Of a stretch of 64,000 nt of DNA, positions 34,212 to 42,834 are shown piece after piece; position 1 is the first letter of the stretch, and each line of letters begins with the position of its first letter. Source of the stretch: JAIBJN01 sp963842305. Its GTDB lineage: Bacteria > Actinomycetota > Thermoleophilia > Gaiellales > Gaiellaceae. The stretch covers positions 248,001-312,000 of the forward strand of contig CAWJFW010000003.1 of assembly GCA_963842305.1 (NCBI GenBank), read 5' to 3'. Made by a program: the position numbers and the translations under genes. The notes under the pieces are model-generated. The model was not told the DNA's origin, ran no database searches, and saw nothing but the letters and a program-made list of their open reading frames with translations.

Positions 34212-35495
34212 CTAGCCGAGCGCTTCCGTCAGCGCTTCCTCCCAGACGTCGAGCGCCTCCTCGAGCTCGGCGTCCTCGATCACGAGGGGCAAAAGCACGC
34301 GGATGCACTGGGAGTGGATGCCCGCTTTGAGAAGGAGCAGTCCACGACGCGCAGCGCCCTCGGCGACGGCGGTAGCGAGGTCGGCGTCCGGCCGCCCGTC
34401 CCGCTCGATCGCTATCGCGAGCATCGCCCCGAGACCGCGAACCTCGGCGACCTCGTCGAAACGGTCCCGCCAGCTCACCATGCGGGCACGAATCGTCTCG
34501 CCGATCGCCTCGGCGCGCTCGTTGAGCCGCTCCTCTTCGAGGACGTCGAGGACCGCGTGCGCGGCGGCGATCGCCACCGGGTTGCCGACGTAGGTGCCCC
34601 CGACGGCGCTGTCGCCGGGGGCGTCCATGATCTCCGCACGTCCCAGCACACCCGAGAGCGGGACGCCGGCCGCGAGCGACTTCGCGATCGTGATCAGGTC
34701 GGGCTCGATGCCGAAGTGCTCGACGGCGAAGGTCTTGCCCGTACGACAAAAGCCCGTCTGCACCTCGTCGACCACGAGGACGATGCCGCGCTCGTCGCAG
34801 ATCCGCCTCAGACCTTGCATGAACTCGCGGGAGGGAACGACGAAACCGCCCTCCCCCTGGACGGGCTCGATCACGATCGCCGCGACGTCTTCAGCAGCCA
34901 CGCGCGTCTTGAAGGCGTACTCGAGCGCGTCGAGGTCGTCGAAGGGCACCCGGTAGGTCTCGGGTGCAAAGGGGCCCAGGCCCGCCTTGTACGGATGCGT
35001 CTTCGAGGTGAGACTGAGCGCGAGGAGCGTCCGCCCGTGGAAGGCGCCCTCGAAGCCGATCACCGCCGACCGCTTCGTGAAGGACCGGGCGAACTTGATC
35101 GAGTTCTCGATCGCCTCGGCGCCCGAGTTGAAAAACGCGGCCCGCGTCTCGCCCGAAATCGGGGCCAGCCCGAGCAGCCGCTCGGCGAGGGCAACGTAGT
35201 TCTCGTACGGGATGATCGTGAAGTCGGTATGCGTGAAGAGCTCGGCCTGCTCGCGGATCGCCTCCACTACGCGCGGATGCGAATGACCGACGTTCATGCA
35301 GCCGACCCCTCCTGCGAAGTCGACGTACGTGTTTCCATCAACATCGGTCAACGTCGCGCCCCGCCCCTCGGCGATCACGAGCGGGAGGTAGATCGAGAGC
35401 GGCTCCGCGACCACCCGCTCCTTCCGGGCGAGAATCTCCGCGCTGCGCGGGCCCGGAATGTCCGTCTTGATCTCGATTGTCCGTGTCGTGGCCAC
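34212..35495 (-). CDS. gabT: 4-aminobutyrate aminotransferase
   Basis: PLP enzyme of class III aminotransferases that moves the amino group of 4-aminobutyrate to 2-oxoglutarate. SGAEAIENSIKFAR, IVIEPVQGEGGFVVP, VVDEVQTGFCRTG and the PLP lysine in LITIAKSLAAGVPLSG are intact. GabT is favoured over ornithine aminotransferase by overall pattern (PRSAEILARKERVVAE at the N-terminus). 427 residues, GTG start. No succinate-semialdehyde dehydrogenase gene is nearby. Divergent from dcd. Confidence 0.88.
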   Translation of the reverse strand: MATTRTIEIKTDIPGPRSAEILARKERVVAEPLSIYLPLVIAEGRGATLTDVDGNTYVDFAGGVGCMNVGHSHPRVVEAIREQAELFTHTDFTIIPYENYVALAERLLGLAPISGETRAAFFNSGAEAIENSIKFARSFTKRSAVIGFEGAFHGRTLLALSLTSKTHPYKAGLGPFAPETYRVPFDDLDALEYAFKTRVAAEDVAAIVIEPVQGEGGFVVPSREFMQGLRRICDERGIVLVVDEVQTGFCRTGKTFAVEHFGIEPDLITIAKSLAAGVPLSGVLGRAEIMDAPGDSAVGGTYVGNPVAIAAAHAVLDVLEEERLNERAEAIGETIRARMVSWRDRFDEVAEVRGLGAMLAIAIERDGRPDADLATAVAEGAARRGLLLLKAGIHSQCIRVLLPLVIEDAELEEALDVWEEALTEALG

Positions 35496-35523
35496 GCGCG
35501 GAGCTTATAGATTGGCACTGCTC

Positions 35524-36090
35524 ATGGTCCTGTCCGACCGTACGATCCGGCGCCTCCTCGACGAAGGGCGAATCGGCATCGAGCCGTACGCGGAGGAGCT
35601 CCTGCAGCCCTCGAGCGTCGACGTTCGCGTCGACCGGCTCTTCCGCGTCTTTCGCAACTCGCGCTACCCCTTCATTGACGTGAAGCAGGAGATGGAAGGG
35701 CTGACGGAACTGGTCGAGGTCGATGCCGGCGAGGCCTTCATCCTCCACCCGGGCGAGTTCGTCCTCGGCTCGACGTTGGAGCGAATCACCCTCCCCGACG
35801 ATCTCGTCGCCCGTCTCGAAGGCAAGAGCTCCCTTGGTCGGCTCGGGCTCCTCATCCACTCGACCGCCGGCTTCATCGACCCGGGCTGGGACGGCCACGT
35901 CACCCTCGAGCTCTCGAACGTCGCCAACCTCCCGATCACGATCTACTACGGGATGAAGATCGGCCAGCTCTCCTTCGTCCAGCTGACCGAGCCGGCGGAG
36001 CATCCGTATGGAAGCGGAGGGCTCGGCTCCAAGTATCAGGGGCAGGCGGGACCGACCCCCAGTCGCTACTGGAAAAACTTCGTCGAATGA
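35524..36090 (+). CDS. dcd: dCTP deaminase, possibly bifunctional with dUTPase
   Basis: Deaminates dCTP in the path to dTTP. The 188-residue trimeric-fold protein has VLSDRTIRRLLDEGRI, LQPSSVDVRVD, RLEGKSSLGRLGLLIHSTAGFIDPGW in which the catalytic Glu lies downstream, and QLTEPAEHPYG. Actinobacterial members such as the mycobacterial enzyme also hydrolyse dUTP; whether this one does cannot be decided by eye. Start is the ATG at 35524; a longer frame upstream would overlap gabT. Its stop overlaps the next gene (ATGA). Confidence 0.93.
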   Translation: MVLSDRTIRRLLDEGRIGIEPYAEELLQPSSVDVRVDRLFRVFRNSRYPFIDVKQEMEGLTELVEVDAGEAFILHPGEFVLGSTLERITLPDDLVARLEGKSSLGRLGLLIHSTAGFIDPGWDGHVTLELSNVANLPITIYYGMKIGQLSFVQLTEPAEHPYGSGGLGSKYQGQAGPTPSRYWKNFVE

Positions 36091-36968
36091 TCCTGGTCGC
36101 CGGGGGAACCGGCTTTGTCGGCACGAAGGTCGTCCACGCCCTCCGAGCGGCAGAGCTACCCGTGCGCGTGCTGGCTCGGAGGCCGGAGAAGCAGGATCAG
36201 CACCGCGCCTGGGGCTGCGAGGTCGTTGCAGGCGACCTGACCGACCCGGAGAGTCTGCGTAGGGCTGTCGACGGCTGCGACACGGTCGTGCATCTGGTCG
36301 CGATCCTGCTGGGGAACCGCAGCGACTTCGAGCGCATCATGGTGCAGGGGACCCGCGACCTCGTGGAGACGGCCAAGGGTGCAGGCACCAAGCGGCTCGT
36401 GCTCATGAGCGCCCTTGGAACCGAGGAAGGGCGCGAGACCACGCCCTACTACCACGCGAAGTGGGAGGAGGAGCAGGCGGTCAAGTATTCGGGGCTCGAG
36501 CACGTGATCTTCCGGCCGAGCTTCGTCTTCGGGACCGACGGCGGCATCCTCCCCCAACAGATACGGCTCGTCCGCTACTCCCCGGTGACGCCGATCCTCG
36601 GCCGCCATCGCATGCAGCCGATCTGGATCGACGACGTCACGTCGTTCTTCGTGCAGGCGGCCTCGGCACCGGAAGCGACCAACAGGACGTTCGACCTCGC
36701 CGGCCCCGACAGGCTGACCTGGGTCGATCTCCACGCGCTCATCCGCAAGTTGCTCGGCAAGCGGCGGCTGGCGTTCGCGATGCCACCGGGGCTCCTCAAG
36801 GCCGGCGCAACCGTCGGCCAGATCCTGCCGCCGTTTCACGGCGCCCGCGACGCTGTCGAGATGCTCGACCTCGGAGACAACGTCGGCGATGTCGAGCCTG
36901 CCATCGAGGCCTACGCCGTACGGCCGATCGGGGTCGAGGAGCAGGTGCGGCGAGCGGTCGCAGCCTGA
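36087..36968 (+). CDS. NAD(P)-binding atypical SDR, complex I NDUFA9-like
   Basis: A 293-residue Rossmann protein with ILVAGGTGFVGTKVV at the N-terminus, VVAGDLTDPESL, DTVVHLVAILLG, and YYHAKWEEEQ with the Tyr/Lys region. Such atypical short-chain dehydrogenases are often labelled NDUFA9-like or NmrA-like; many bind NAD(P) without a known reaction. Coupled to dcd by an ATGA overlap. No complex I genes are in the window, so a respiratory role is not supported by context. Confidence 0.8.
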   Translation: MILVAGGTGFVGTKVVHALRAAELPVRVLARRPEKQDQHRAWGCEVVAGDLTDPESLRRAVDGCDTVVHLVAILLGNRSDFERIMVQGTRDLVETAKGAGTKRLVLMSALGTEEGRETTPYYHAKWEEEQAVKYSGLEHVIFRPSFVFGTDGGILPQQIRLVRYSPVTPILGRHRMQPIWIDDVTSFFVQAASAPEATNRTFDLAGPDRLTWVDLHALIRKLLGKRRLAFAMPPGLLKAGATVGQILPPFHGARDAVEMLDLGDNVGDVEPAIEAYAVRPIGVEEQVRRAVAA

Positions 36969-36992
36969 GCGAACTGGCTCTATTGTGCGGGC

Positions 36993-37388
36993 ATGGAGGC
37001 CCTTTACGCCGTCATTGCCGCTGACGGGCTGGATAAGGACGAGGCTGCGCGGATCGCCGCGGAGAGTCGCGAGTCAGGCATCGTGCCCATCGAGGCGCAG
37101 CAGGCCGGACGCAAGGGCCCGTGGCTTCTCGAGCTCGCCGGCCTCCACCTCCTGCTCGACGAGGAGGCTGCCCCCGACTCCGTGACGCTGAACCTGACGC
37201 CGATCGGCGTCGAGCGGCTGGCGCAGGCCTTCACGTGGCTCTTCGACGAGCTCCACGGCGAATTCACGTTCGAGCTCCTCTGGGGCGAGGCACCGATCGA
37301 CAAGGTCGTCTCGCGCGAGGAGCTCGTCCGGATCGTCCGAACCGGCCACCTCGCGGGCCGCACGCGCTACCGGGTCCTGGCCGGGTAG
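36993..37388 (+). CDS. Conserved-looking protein of unknown function
   Basis: I do not recognise this 131-residue protein. It has no signal peptide or membrane helix. Visible parts are an N-terminal acidic helix (GLDKDEAARIAAESRESG), a central hydrophobic strand (PWLLELAGLHLLLDEE) and a C-terminal FELLWGEAPIDKVVSREELVRIV. Coding is supported by codon-position bias and by its place 24 bases after the NDUFA9-like gene, ahead of a strong terminator. It is probably the last gene of the dcd transcript. Confidence 0.7.
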   Translation: MEALYAVIAADGLDKDEAARIAAESRESGIVPIEAQQAGRKGPWLLELAGLHLLLDEEAAPDSVTLNLTPIGVERLAQAFTWLFDELHGEFTFELLWGEAPIDKVVSREELVRIVRTGHLAGRTRYRVLAG

Positions 37389-37411
37389 CTCCGGTTCGTT
37401 TTCGAGAAAGA

Positions 37412-37437
37412 AACGGGGGGCCCGAAGGCCCCCCGTT
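37412..37437 (+). terminator. Strong hairpin terminator
   Basis: A perfect 11-base-pair stem AACGGGGGGCC / GGCCCCCCGTT with a CGAA tetraloop, 23 bases after the unknown protein gene. There is no long T-run on the plus strand (TTCCGG), but CTTTCTTTCTCG follows on the minus strand, so it could also work leftward. It marks the end of the dcd transcript. Confidence 0.75.
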
Positions 37438-37444
37438 CCGGTAG

Positions 37445-37525
37445 ATCGCCTGGAGTAGCAGGGGCGCTGGGTTGTCCCCCACGCTGGCTAGGCGATTCCC
37501 CGTAGGTCTGGAGACACGCCCCTAC
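37445..37525 (+). ncRNA. Possible structured RNA of unknown class
   Basis: In the 251-base gap before the VOC gene, the terminator is followed by further nested inverted repeats. ATCGCCT (37445) pairs with AGGCGAT (37490-37496) and encloses AGC/GCT, GCG/CGC and TGGG/CCCA steps around a small loop. Then GTAGG (37502) pairs with CCTAC (37521), enclosing GTCT/AGAC. No tRNA, RNase P, SRP, tmRNA or common riboswitch signature was recognised. It could be a small RNA or a 5' leader of the VOC gene. The rest of the gap to 37639 shows only the ribosome-binding site AAGGGAG. Confidence 0.35.
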
Positions 37526-37639
37526 CTGCGACTACCTCCACTGCCCGTACTGTCGGAAATCAAAGCCGGACCACCCCCTTTCCGTGGTTGAAGCCATGAT
37601 ACGCATTCCGCCAGGACGACCAAAGAAGGGAGTGAGCCG

Positions 37640-38056
37640 ATGCAGACGGTGACTCCGTATCTCCTCTACGAGGACGTCGACGCGGCGATCGACTGGCTCG
37701 GCCGCGCGTTCGGATTCACGGAGCGGCTCCGGTTCGCGGATGCGAGCGGCACGGTGACGCACGCAGAGCTGGCCCTCGGCGACGGCGAGGTTTTCCTCGG
37801 CCACCCTGGCTCCGAGTTTCGCAGCCCGAAGAGCCTCGGCGCGTTCACCGACCTCGTTCATGTTTACGTGGACGATGTCGACGCGCACTACGCCCGGGCC
37901 GTCGAGGCGGGGGCCGTGATCCACGCGGGGCTCGAGGACACGCCCTACGGCGATCGACGCTACGACGCCGAGGATCCCGAGGGGCATCGCTGGTCGTTCG
38001 CCCAGCACGTGCGCACGGTCGAGCCCGAGGAGTGGGAGGCGACGAGGACGGCCTAG
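37640..38056 (+). CDS. VOC-family (glyoxalase/bleomycin-resistance fold) protein
   Basis: A 138-residue metal-dependent or binding protein of the vicinal-oxygen-chelate fold: TVTPYLLYEDVDAAIDWLGRAFGF at the N-terminus, THAELALGDGEVFLG, VYVDDVDAHYARAVEAGA and YDAEDPEGHRWSFA with a family-typical DPEGH. It is PhnB/YdfO-like by pattern; the substrate is unknown. ATG start with AAGGGAG upstream. Its end overlaps the convergent methyltransferase gene by four bases. Confidence 0.85.
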   Translation: MQTVTPYLLYEDVDAAIDWLGRAFGFTERLRFADASGTVTHAELALGDGEVFLGHPGSEFRSPKSLGAFTDLVHVYVDDVDAHYARAVEAGAVIHAGLEDTPYGDRRYDAEDPEGHRWSFAQHVRTVEPEEWEATRTA

Positions 38057-38616
38057 GGCTCGAGGACCGAGGTCAGCTCCAGCCCGCTGTCGAGCGGCAC
38101 CGTGACGCTCACGAGCGTCGCGTCGCTCTGGCGCGCGCGGCTGTAGTCGCCCAGCACGTCCTCGTGCGAGAGGACGTTGTCGGCTAGAACGAGGCCGCCC
38201 GGGTCGACAAGCTTCCGGGCGAGGTCGAAGTACTGCTCGTACTCGTCCTTGCTCGCGTCGAGGAAGACAACGTCGAAGACGTCGTCGAGACTTGCGAGCG
38301 TCTCAAGCGCGTCCCCCTCGATCAGCTCGGCCCACTCCTCGAGTCCAGCTTCCGCAATGTTGCGGCGCCAGTCGGCTGCGACCTTCGGATCGCGCTCAAG
38401 CGACACGACGCGTCCGCCCAGAAGCCGGACGCCTGTCGCAAACCAGATCGTCGAATGACCCCGGCCGGCACCGACCTCCAGAACCTCACAGTCCGCCTGG
38501 GGGGCAACGAGCGAGAAGAGAAAACGGCCGGTCGTCGGCCTGACGGGAACGGCCGGGGGACGGCGTTCCTCCGCTTCGAGGCGGGCGAGCACGCTGCGGA
38601 CGCGCTCGTCGAGCAT
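38053..38616 (-). CDS. Class I SAM-dependent O-methyltransferase-like protein
   Basis: S-adenosylmethionine-dependent methyltransferase of 187 residues with CEVLEVGAGRGHSTIWFA (motif I), VVSLERDP, DVVFLDASKDEYEQYFDL and LVLADNVLSHEDV, typical of the catechol/caffeoyl-CoA O-methyltransferase (Methyltransf_24/3) group. The ATG at 38616 overlaps the Rieske stop (ATGA), so it is the last gene of the SUF operon transcript. Substrate unknown; a link to Fe-S assembly is not implied. Confidence 0.85.
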   Translation of the reverse strand: MLDERVRSVLARLEAEERRPPAVPVRPTTGRFLFSLVAPQADCEVLEVGAGRGHSTIWFATGVRLLGGRVVSLERDPKVAADWRRNIAEAGLEEWAELIEGDALETLASLDDVFDVVFLDASKDEYEQYFDLARKLVDPGGLVLADNVLSHEDVLGDYSRARQSDATLVSVTVPLDSGLELTSVLEP

Positions 38617-38930
38617 CAGGGAACCGTCACCTTCACGATGCCGTCCTCGACCGTGACCTCGAAGGTGTCGACGGGGATGTAGGCGGGAAGAGTCAGCGGT
38701 CTCCCGGTGCGGACGTCGAAGCGAGAGCCGTGGCGCGGGCAGATGGCCACGCACTCGTCGGGCTCGAAGTCGCCTTCACAAAGCGGGCCGTCGTCGTGGG
38801 AGCAACGGTCCTCGATCGCGAAGTACTGACCGTCGCAGTTGTAGACGCCGATCACGAGCGTCCCGTCGCGAACGATCTTCACCTCTCCCGGCGGCAGCTC
38901 CTCGACCGGGCCGACGTCGATCTCGCCCAC
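38616..38930 (-). CDS. Rieske [2Fe-2S] ferredoxin-like protein
   Basis: A small soluble Rieske protein of 104 residues. The cluster ligands are CSH (Cys43, His45) and CPRH (Cys64, His67), in EDRCSHDDGPL and CVAICPRHGSRFD. It resembles the ferredoxin subunits of aromatic dioxygenases and NirD-like proteins, and lies in SUF operons of many actinobacteria just after sufU. GTG start, three bases after the sufU stop. Probable electron-transfer role, partner unknown. Confidence 0.92.
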   Translation of the reverse strand: MGEIDVGPVEELPPGEVKIVRDGTLVIGVYNCDGQYFAIEDRCSHDDGPLCEGDFEPDECVAICPRHGSRFDVRTGRPLTLPAYIPVDTFEVTVEDGIVKVTVP

Positions 38931-38933
38931 CGT

Positions 38934-39362
38934 CTAGGAGAGCTCGAGCTCCTCGAGCCCCGCCCACTCCTCCGGAAGCGGGGTACCCCGTCCCTTGTGC
39001 AGCGCGAGCTTGAGGACGCCCAGCCCGAGGAGGGCGCACTTGAGTCGGACGGGCGTCAATGGGATGCCGACCTCGTCGAGGAGCTCGTCCCGCGACATGG
39101 AGGCGACCTCCTGCGCGGTGCGACCCTTGACCATGTCCATCAGCATCGAGGTCGCCGCCTGGCTGATCGCACAGCCGCGGCCCTGGAACTTCACGTCGGC
39201 GATCGTATCGCCCTCGAAGGCGACGGCGATGGACACCTCGTCGCCGCAGAGCGGATTCTGCCCCTCGGCCTCGGCGTCGGCACCGGAGATCACCCCGTGG
39301 CCGCGGGGGTTCTTGTAGTGGTCGAGGATGACCTCGCGATACAGGCTGTCGAGCTCGCTCAT
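38934..39362 (-). CDS. sufU: SufU iron-sulfur scaffold / sulfur-transfer protein
   Basis: Zinc-dependent sulfurtransferase that takes persulfide sulfur from SufS for SufBCD. Residues Cys39 and Asp41 (NPLCGDEV), Cys64 (GRGCAISQA) and Cys109 (LKCALLG) are the expected metal and sulfur ligands. The insertion typical of SufU between the second and third cysteines is present. 142 residues. ATG start directly after the sufS stop with no gap. Confidence 0.94.
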   Translation of the reverse strand: MSELDSLYREVILDHYKNPRGHGVISGADAEAEGQNPLCGDEVSIAVAFEGDTIADVKFQGRGCAISQAATSMLMDMVKGRTAQEVASMSRDELLDEVGIPLTPVRLKCALLGLGVLKLALHKGRGTPLPEEWAGLEELELS

Positions 39363-40607
39363 CTACTCGAAAAGCTTACGCGCCCGGTGGAGCCCGTCGA
39401 CGAGCCCGTCGATCTCCTCGGGCAGCGTGTAGAGGTAGAAGCTCGCCCGCGTCGTTGCGTTGACGCCCAGCTTCGTCATCAAGGGCTGGTTGCAGTGGTG
39501 CCCGGCGCGGACTGCGACGCCCTCGGCGTCGACGATCTGGGCGACGTCGTGCGGGTGGATGCCTTCGAGGTTGAACGACACGATGCCGACGCGCCGGTCG
39601 GCGGCCGGTCCGTACAGGCGCAGGCCAGGGACCTCGCCCAGGCGGCCCAGCGCGTACTCGGTCAGCTCGCGCTCGTGGCGCTCGATCGACGGCAGTCCGA
39701 CGTCGGATACGTAGTCGAGCGCCGCTCCGAGCCCGACAGCCTCGGCGATCGGCGCCGTGCCGGCCTCGAACTTGTGCGGAAGCTCGTTCCAGGTCGTCTT
39801 CTCAACCGTAACCTTGCGGATCATGTGCCCGCCGAGCTCGAAGGGAGACATCCCCTCCAGCAGCTCCGCGCGACCCCAGAGAGCCCCAATGCCGGTCGGC
39901 CCGCAGACCTTGTGCCCGGTGAAGGCGACGAAGTCCGCCCCGATCGCCTGGACATCGACCGTGGAGTGCGGTGCCGCCTGCGCGGCGTCCACCACGGCGA
40001 TCGCGCCCTGATCGTGGGCCCACTCGACGAGCCGCGAAAGCGGCGTGATCGTGCCGAGGGAGTTGGAGACCGCGGTGCACGCGAGCACCTTCGGCCGGCC
40101 CCGCGACGCGAGCTCGTCCAGCCCGTCGAGCTGCAGCTCGCCCTCGGCGTCCACCGGTACCACGCCGAACTCGGCACCCGTTCTCCCGGCGATGTACTGC
40201 CAGGGCACGAAGTTGGAATGGTGCTCGAGCTCCGTGGCGAGGACGAGGTCTCCGGGGCCGAGGTTGTCAAGGCCCCAGCCGTACGCGACGGTGTTCAGCG
40301 CGGAGGTGACGTTCCGCGTGAAGACGATCTCGCGCATCGACTCGGCGTTCACGAAGGCACGCACGGTCTCGCGCGCCGCCTCGTAGGCCTCCGTCGAGCG
40401 CTCCGCGAGGTCGTAGACCCCGCGGTGGATGTTCGCGTACGACGTCTCGTAGAACGTCGTCATCGCCTCCAGGACCTGCCGCGGCTTCTGGGAGGAGGCC
40501 GCGGAGTCGAGATACGCGAGCGGCTTCCCGTGGATGGACCGTTCGAAGATGGGAAAGTCGGCGCGAATCCTTTCCGCGTCGAGCCTCGGCTCTGCGCTCA
40601 CGGCCAT
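39363..40607 (-). CDS. sufS: Cysteine desulfurase SufS
   Basis: PLP enzyme (414 residues) releasing sulfur from cysteine as a persulfide. LDSAASSQKPRQVL, TELEHHSNFVPWQ, VVDAAQAAPH, the PLP lysine in AFTGHKVCGPTG and the active cysteine in RAGHHCNQP are all present; the last pattern marks the type II (SufS) group. ATG start, 31 bases after the methyltransferase stop. Confidence 0.96.
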   Translation of the reverse strand: MAVSAEPRLDAERIRADFPIFERSIHGKPLAYLDSAASSQKPRQVLEAMTTFYETSYANIHRGVYDLAERSTEAYEAARETVRAFVNAESMREIVFTRNVTSALNTVAYGWGLDNLGPGDLVLATELEHHSNFVPWQYIAGRTGAEFGVVPVDAEGELQLDGLDELASRGRPKVLACTAVSNSLGTITPLSRLVEWAHDQGAIAVVDAAQAAPHSTVDVQAIGADFVAFTGHKVCGPTGIGALWGRAELLEGMSPFELGGHMIRKVTVEKTTWNELPHKFEAGTAPIAEAVGLGAALDYVSDVGLPSIERHERELTEYALGRLGEVPGLRLYGPAADRRVGIVSFNLEGIHPHDVAQIVDAEGVAVRAGHHCNQPLMTKLGVNATTRASFYLYTLPEEIDGLVDGLHRARKLFE

Positions 40608-40638
40608 GGACCTATCGTAGCGACGGGCCCGCGGCCGG

Positions 40639-41286
40639 CTATGCCGGGCGCTCGAAGGCGGCGACCTGCCAGATGCGGCCGTGGTTCTCCGTGGCGAGCG
40701 CCAGTCCCCTGCGCTCAGCCGCTTCGACGAGCGCCTGCGGCGGGTGCACCCACGTGCGGTACTCCCAGCGAAGCAGCCTGGCGCCCACGTTCATCAGTCC
40801 CAGCCCGGCCCGGACGAGCCAACGGGGGCGCGGAAAGCTCATGACCAGGTAGCTGCCCGCCCGATCGGAGGCGGCGCCGACGAGCCTCTCGTAGTCCGGA
40901 TAACAGCAGACGACCCGGTGCATCACGACCGCGTCGGCCCCTCCCGCGAGCTCCGGCGCCTCCACGAGATCGCCGAGCCGGCGCTCCACGCGATCGTCGA
41001 GCCCGCGCTCGTGCACGAGCTCCCGGGCCGCGTCCTCGTACTCGGGCGAGAGCTCGAGGTTCGTCGACCGTTCGGCGCCCGCCTTCAGAAGCTCGAGCTG
41101 GATCGCCCCGATGCCGCCGCCGATCTCCAGCACCGATGCGCCCTCGATGCCGCGATCACGCAGGAACGCGACCATCTGCGCGGCGGTGTCGTCGAGGCCC
41201 TGCTCGCGATAACGCTTCGCGTCCCGTCGGGCGGCCCGCTTGGAAAAGAGCCTCGCGTACCCGCGCGGAGGCTGGCAGCAGCCCAC
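40639..41286 (-). CDS. Class I SAM-dependent methyltransferase within the SUF operon
   Basis: A 215-residue methyltransferase with ASVLEIGGGIGAIQLELL (SAM motif I), TNLELSPEY, ADAVVMHRVVCCYPDYERLV and SYLVMSFPRPRW. It is reminiscent of the Mg-protoporphyrin O-methyltransferase and related groups, but the substrate cannot be assigned. Cys-rich ends (GCCQPPRG) are unusual. GTG start two bases after sufD, so it is translated with the SUF genes. Confidence 0.82.
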   Translation of the reverse strand: MGCCQPPRGYARLFSKRAARRDAKRYREQGLDDTAAQMVAFLRDRGIEGASVLEIGGGIGAIQLELLKAGAERSTNLELSPEYEDAARELVHERGLDDRVERRLGDLVEAPELAGGADAVVMHRVVCCYPDYERLVGAASDRAGSYLVMSFPRPRWLVRAGLGLMNVGARLLRWEYRTWVHPPQALVEAAERRGLALATENHGRIWQVAAFERPA

Positions 41287-41288
41287 CG

Positions 41289-42455
41289 CTAGGAGGCGAG
41301 CAGACGCGCCTCGAGGACGCTCTGGAGCGCGTCACGGACCGGAGCGAGCTCGATCCGGTCGAAGATCTCCTGGTAGAAGCCGCGCACGATCAGGAGCTGT
41401 GCCTCCTCCCGCGAGAGCCCACGCGCCATGCAGTAGAAGAGCTCGTCACGGTTGACCTGCGAGACCGTCGCGCCGTGGGTGCACCGAACGTCGTTGGCGA
41501 GGATCTCGAGGCCGGGAATCGAGTCGGCGTGCGCCTCGGACGAGAGCAGGAGGTTGCGGTTTTCCTGATAGGCGTTCGTGCGTTGCGCGTCGCGCTCCAC
41601 CTTGATCATTCCGCGCCAGACCGACCTTGCCCGATCGCGAAGCACGCCCTTGAACGCGAAATCGGACGTCGTGTTCGGCGCCTGGTGCTCCTGCAGCGTG
41701 TCGTAGTCGAGATGCTGGTCGCCGTCGGCGAAGTAGGCGCCGGTGACACGAGATGTCGCGCCTCTGCCTGCCAGGCGGTTCTCGATCGTGATCTTGCCCT
41801 TGCGGGAACCGAAGCCGCCGGCGACCCAGTCGAGCTCGGCGTCCTCGGCCACACGCGCGCGGTGCGTGGCGAAGTGCCAGGTCGAGCGCGAGAGGTTCTG
41901 GATGGAGACGTACTCGAGCTTCGCGCCGCGCTCGACGAACACCTCGGCGACGGCGTTCGAATAGGACTCGAGCGCGGGATCGGTCGAGGCGGACTCCTCG
42001 ATCAGCGTGAAGCGGGAGCCCTCCTCCGCGACGACGAGCAGCCGCCAGAAGAGGGAGCCGCCGGGCGTCGAGTTGCCCACGCGCACGTAGAGCGGCTTCT
42101 CGAGCTCGACCCCGGCGGGCACGCGCACAAGGAGACCGTGTTGCCAGACGGCGGCGTTGTGTGCGGTCAGCTTGTCCTCCGCCCCGACCAGCGTCCCGAG
42201 CAGCTCGTGATCGCCCAGCGCCTCGAAGGTAATGCCTGCGGGGCCCCTGACGATGTCGATGCCGCCCTCGGTCGCGTCGGCGATTCCGGCGGCGTCGATC
42301 TCGAGCATGCTGTCCGCCACCGACAGGGCCTCGGCGCCGTCGACCGCGTACGAATCCGGGTCGAAGCCGCGCAGGTCGGTGAAGCGCCAGTGCTCGTCAG
42401 ATGTGGATGGGAGCGGGAGTTCCCTGTAGCGCTCGAGCGCCTGCGCCCTACTCAT
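41289..42455 (-). CDS. sufD: Fe-S cluster assembly protein SufD
   Basis: Beta-helix scaffold subunit of SufBC2D, 388 residues. The N-terminus has EHWRFTDLRGFDPDSY and the C-terminal core has IENRLAGRGATSRVTGAYFA, DQHLDYDTLQEHQAPNTTSDFAFKGVL and HGATVSQVNRDELFYCMARGLS. The ATG at 42455 is preferred; a longer open frame exists upstream in the VOC gene but lacks homology. The start overlaps the VOC stop by eight bases. Confidence 0.94.
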   Translation of the reverse strand: MSRAQALERYRELPLPSTSDEHWRFTDLRGFDPDSYAVDGAEALSVADSMLEIDAAGIADATEGGIDIVRGPAGITFEALGDHELLGTLVGAEDKLTAHNAAVWQHGLLVRVPAGVELEKPLYVRVGNSTPGGSLFWRLLVVAEEGSRFTLIEESASTDPALESYSNAVAEVFVERGAKLEYVSIQNLSRSTWHFATHRARVAEDAELDWVAGGFGSRKGKITIENRLAGRGATSRVTGAYFADGDQHLDYDTLQEHQAPNTTSDFAFKGVLRDRARSVWRGMIKVERDAQRTNAYQENRNLLLSSEAHADSIPGLEILANDVRCTHGATVSQVNRDELFYCMARGLSREEAQLLIVRGFYQEIFDRIELAPVRDALQSVLEARLLAS

Positions 42456-42834
42456 GAGGCGCGTACCTTCGGTGGAGCATGAGTGCATTGCCGTCCGGGT
42501 CGCGGAAGAAGGCCATGTGACAGACGCCCGTGTCGAGGACCTCGCCCTCGAACTCGATCCCGTCGGCCTCGAGGGCGGCACGTGCCTCGGCCACGTTCGG
42601 GACGCGCAGCGCGATGTACCCGCTGTGCGGCCCCTCGAACGTCCGGCCCATGTTGGTCGGGTCGACCAGGTAGAGGCTGACGTTGCCCGTCTCGAACTCG
42701 GGCCAGCCGTCCTCGCCGAGGTTCGGGCTCGGCAGGCCGAGCGTCTCGGCGTAGAACCGCTTCGACCTCTCCATGTCCCGGACCGGCACCGAAATGAAGT
42801 CGGTGCGCTCGACGCCGATTCCGCTAGCCGACAC
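42448..42834 (-). CDS. VOC-family protein between sufB and sufD
   Basis: A 128-residue glyoxalase/bleomycin-resistance-fold protein: DFISVPVRDMERSKRFYAETLGLP, VSLYLVDPTNMG, GYIALRVPNVAEARAALEADG and FFRDPDGNALMLHRRY with the terminal DPDGN. GTG start inside the sufB end (11-base overlap) and stop inside the sufD start, so translation is tightly coupled. Its role in a SUF operon is unknown; sequence alone does not tie it to clusters. Confidence 0.87.
   Translation of the reverse strand: MSASGIGVERTDFISVPVRDMERSKRFYAETLGLPSPNLGEDGWPEFETGNVSLYLVDPTNMGRTFEGPHSGYIALRVPNVAEARAALEADGIEFEGEVLDTGVCHMAFFRDPDGNALMLHRRYAPHE

Noticed and set aside
37389..37639. tRNA, SRP RNA, RNase P RNA or a known riboswitch in the gap
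   Set aside because: No T-arm, no SRP or RNase P core sequence, no conserved riboswitch box recognised; kept only as an unclassified structure.
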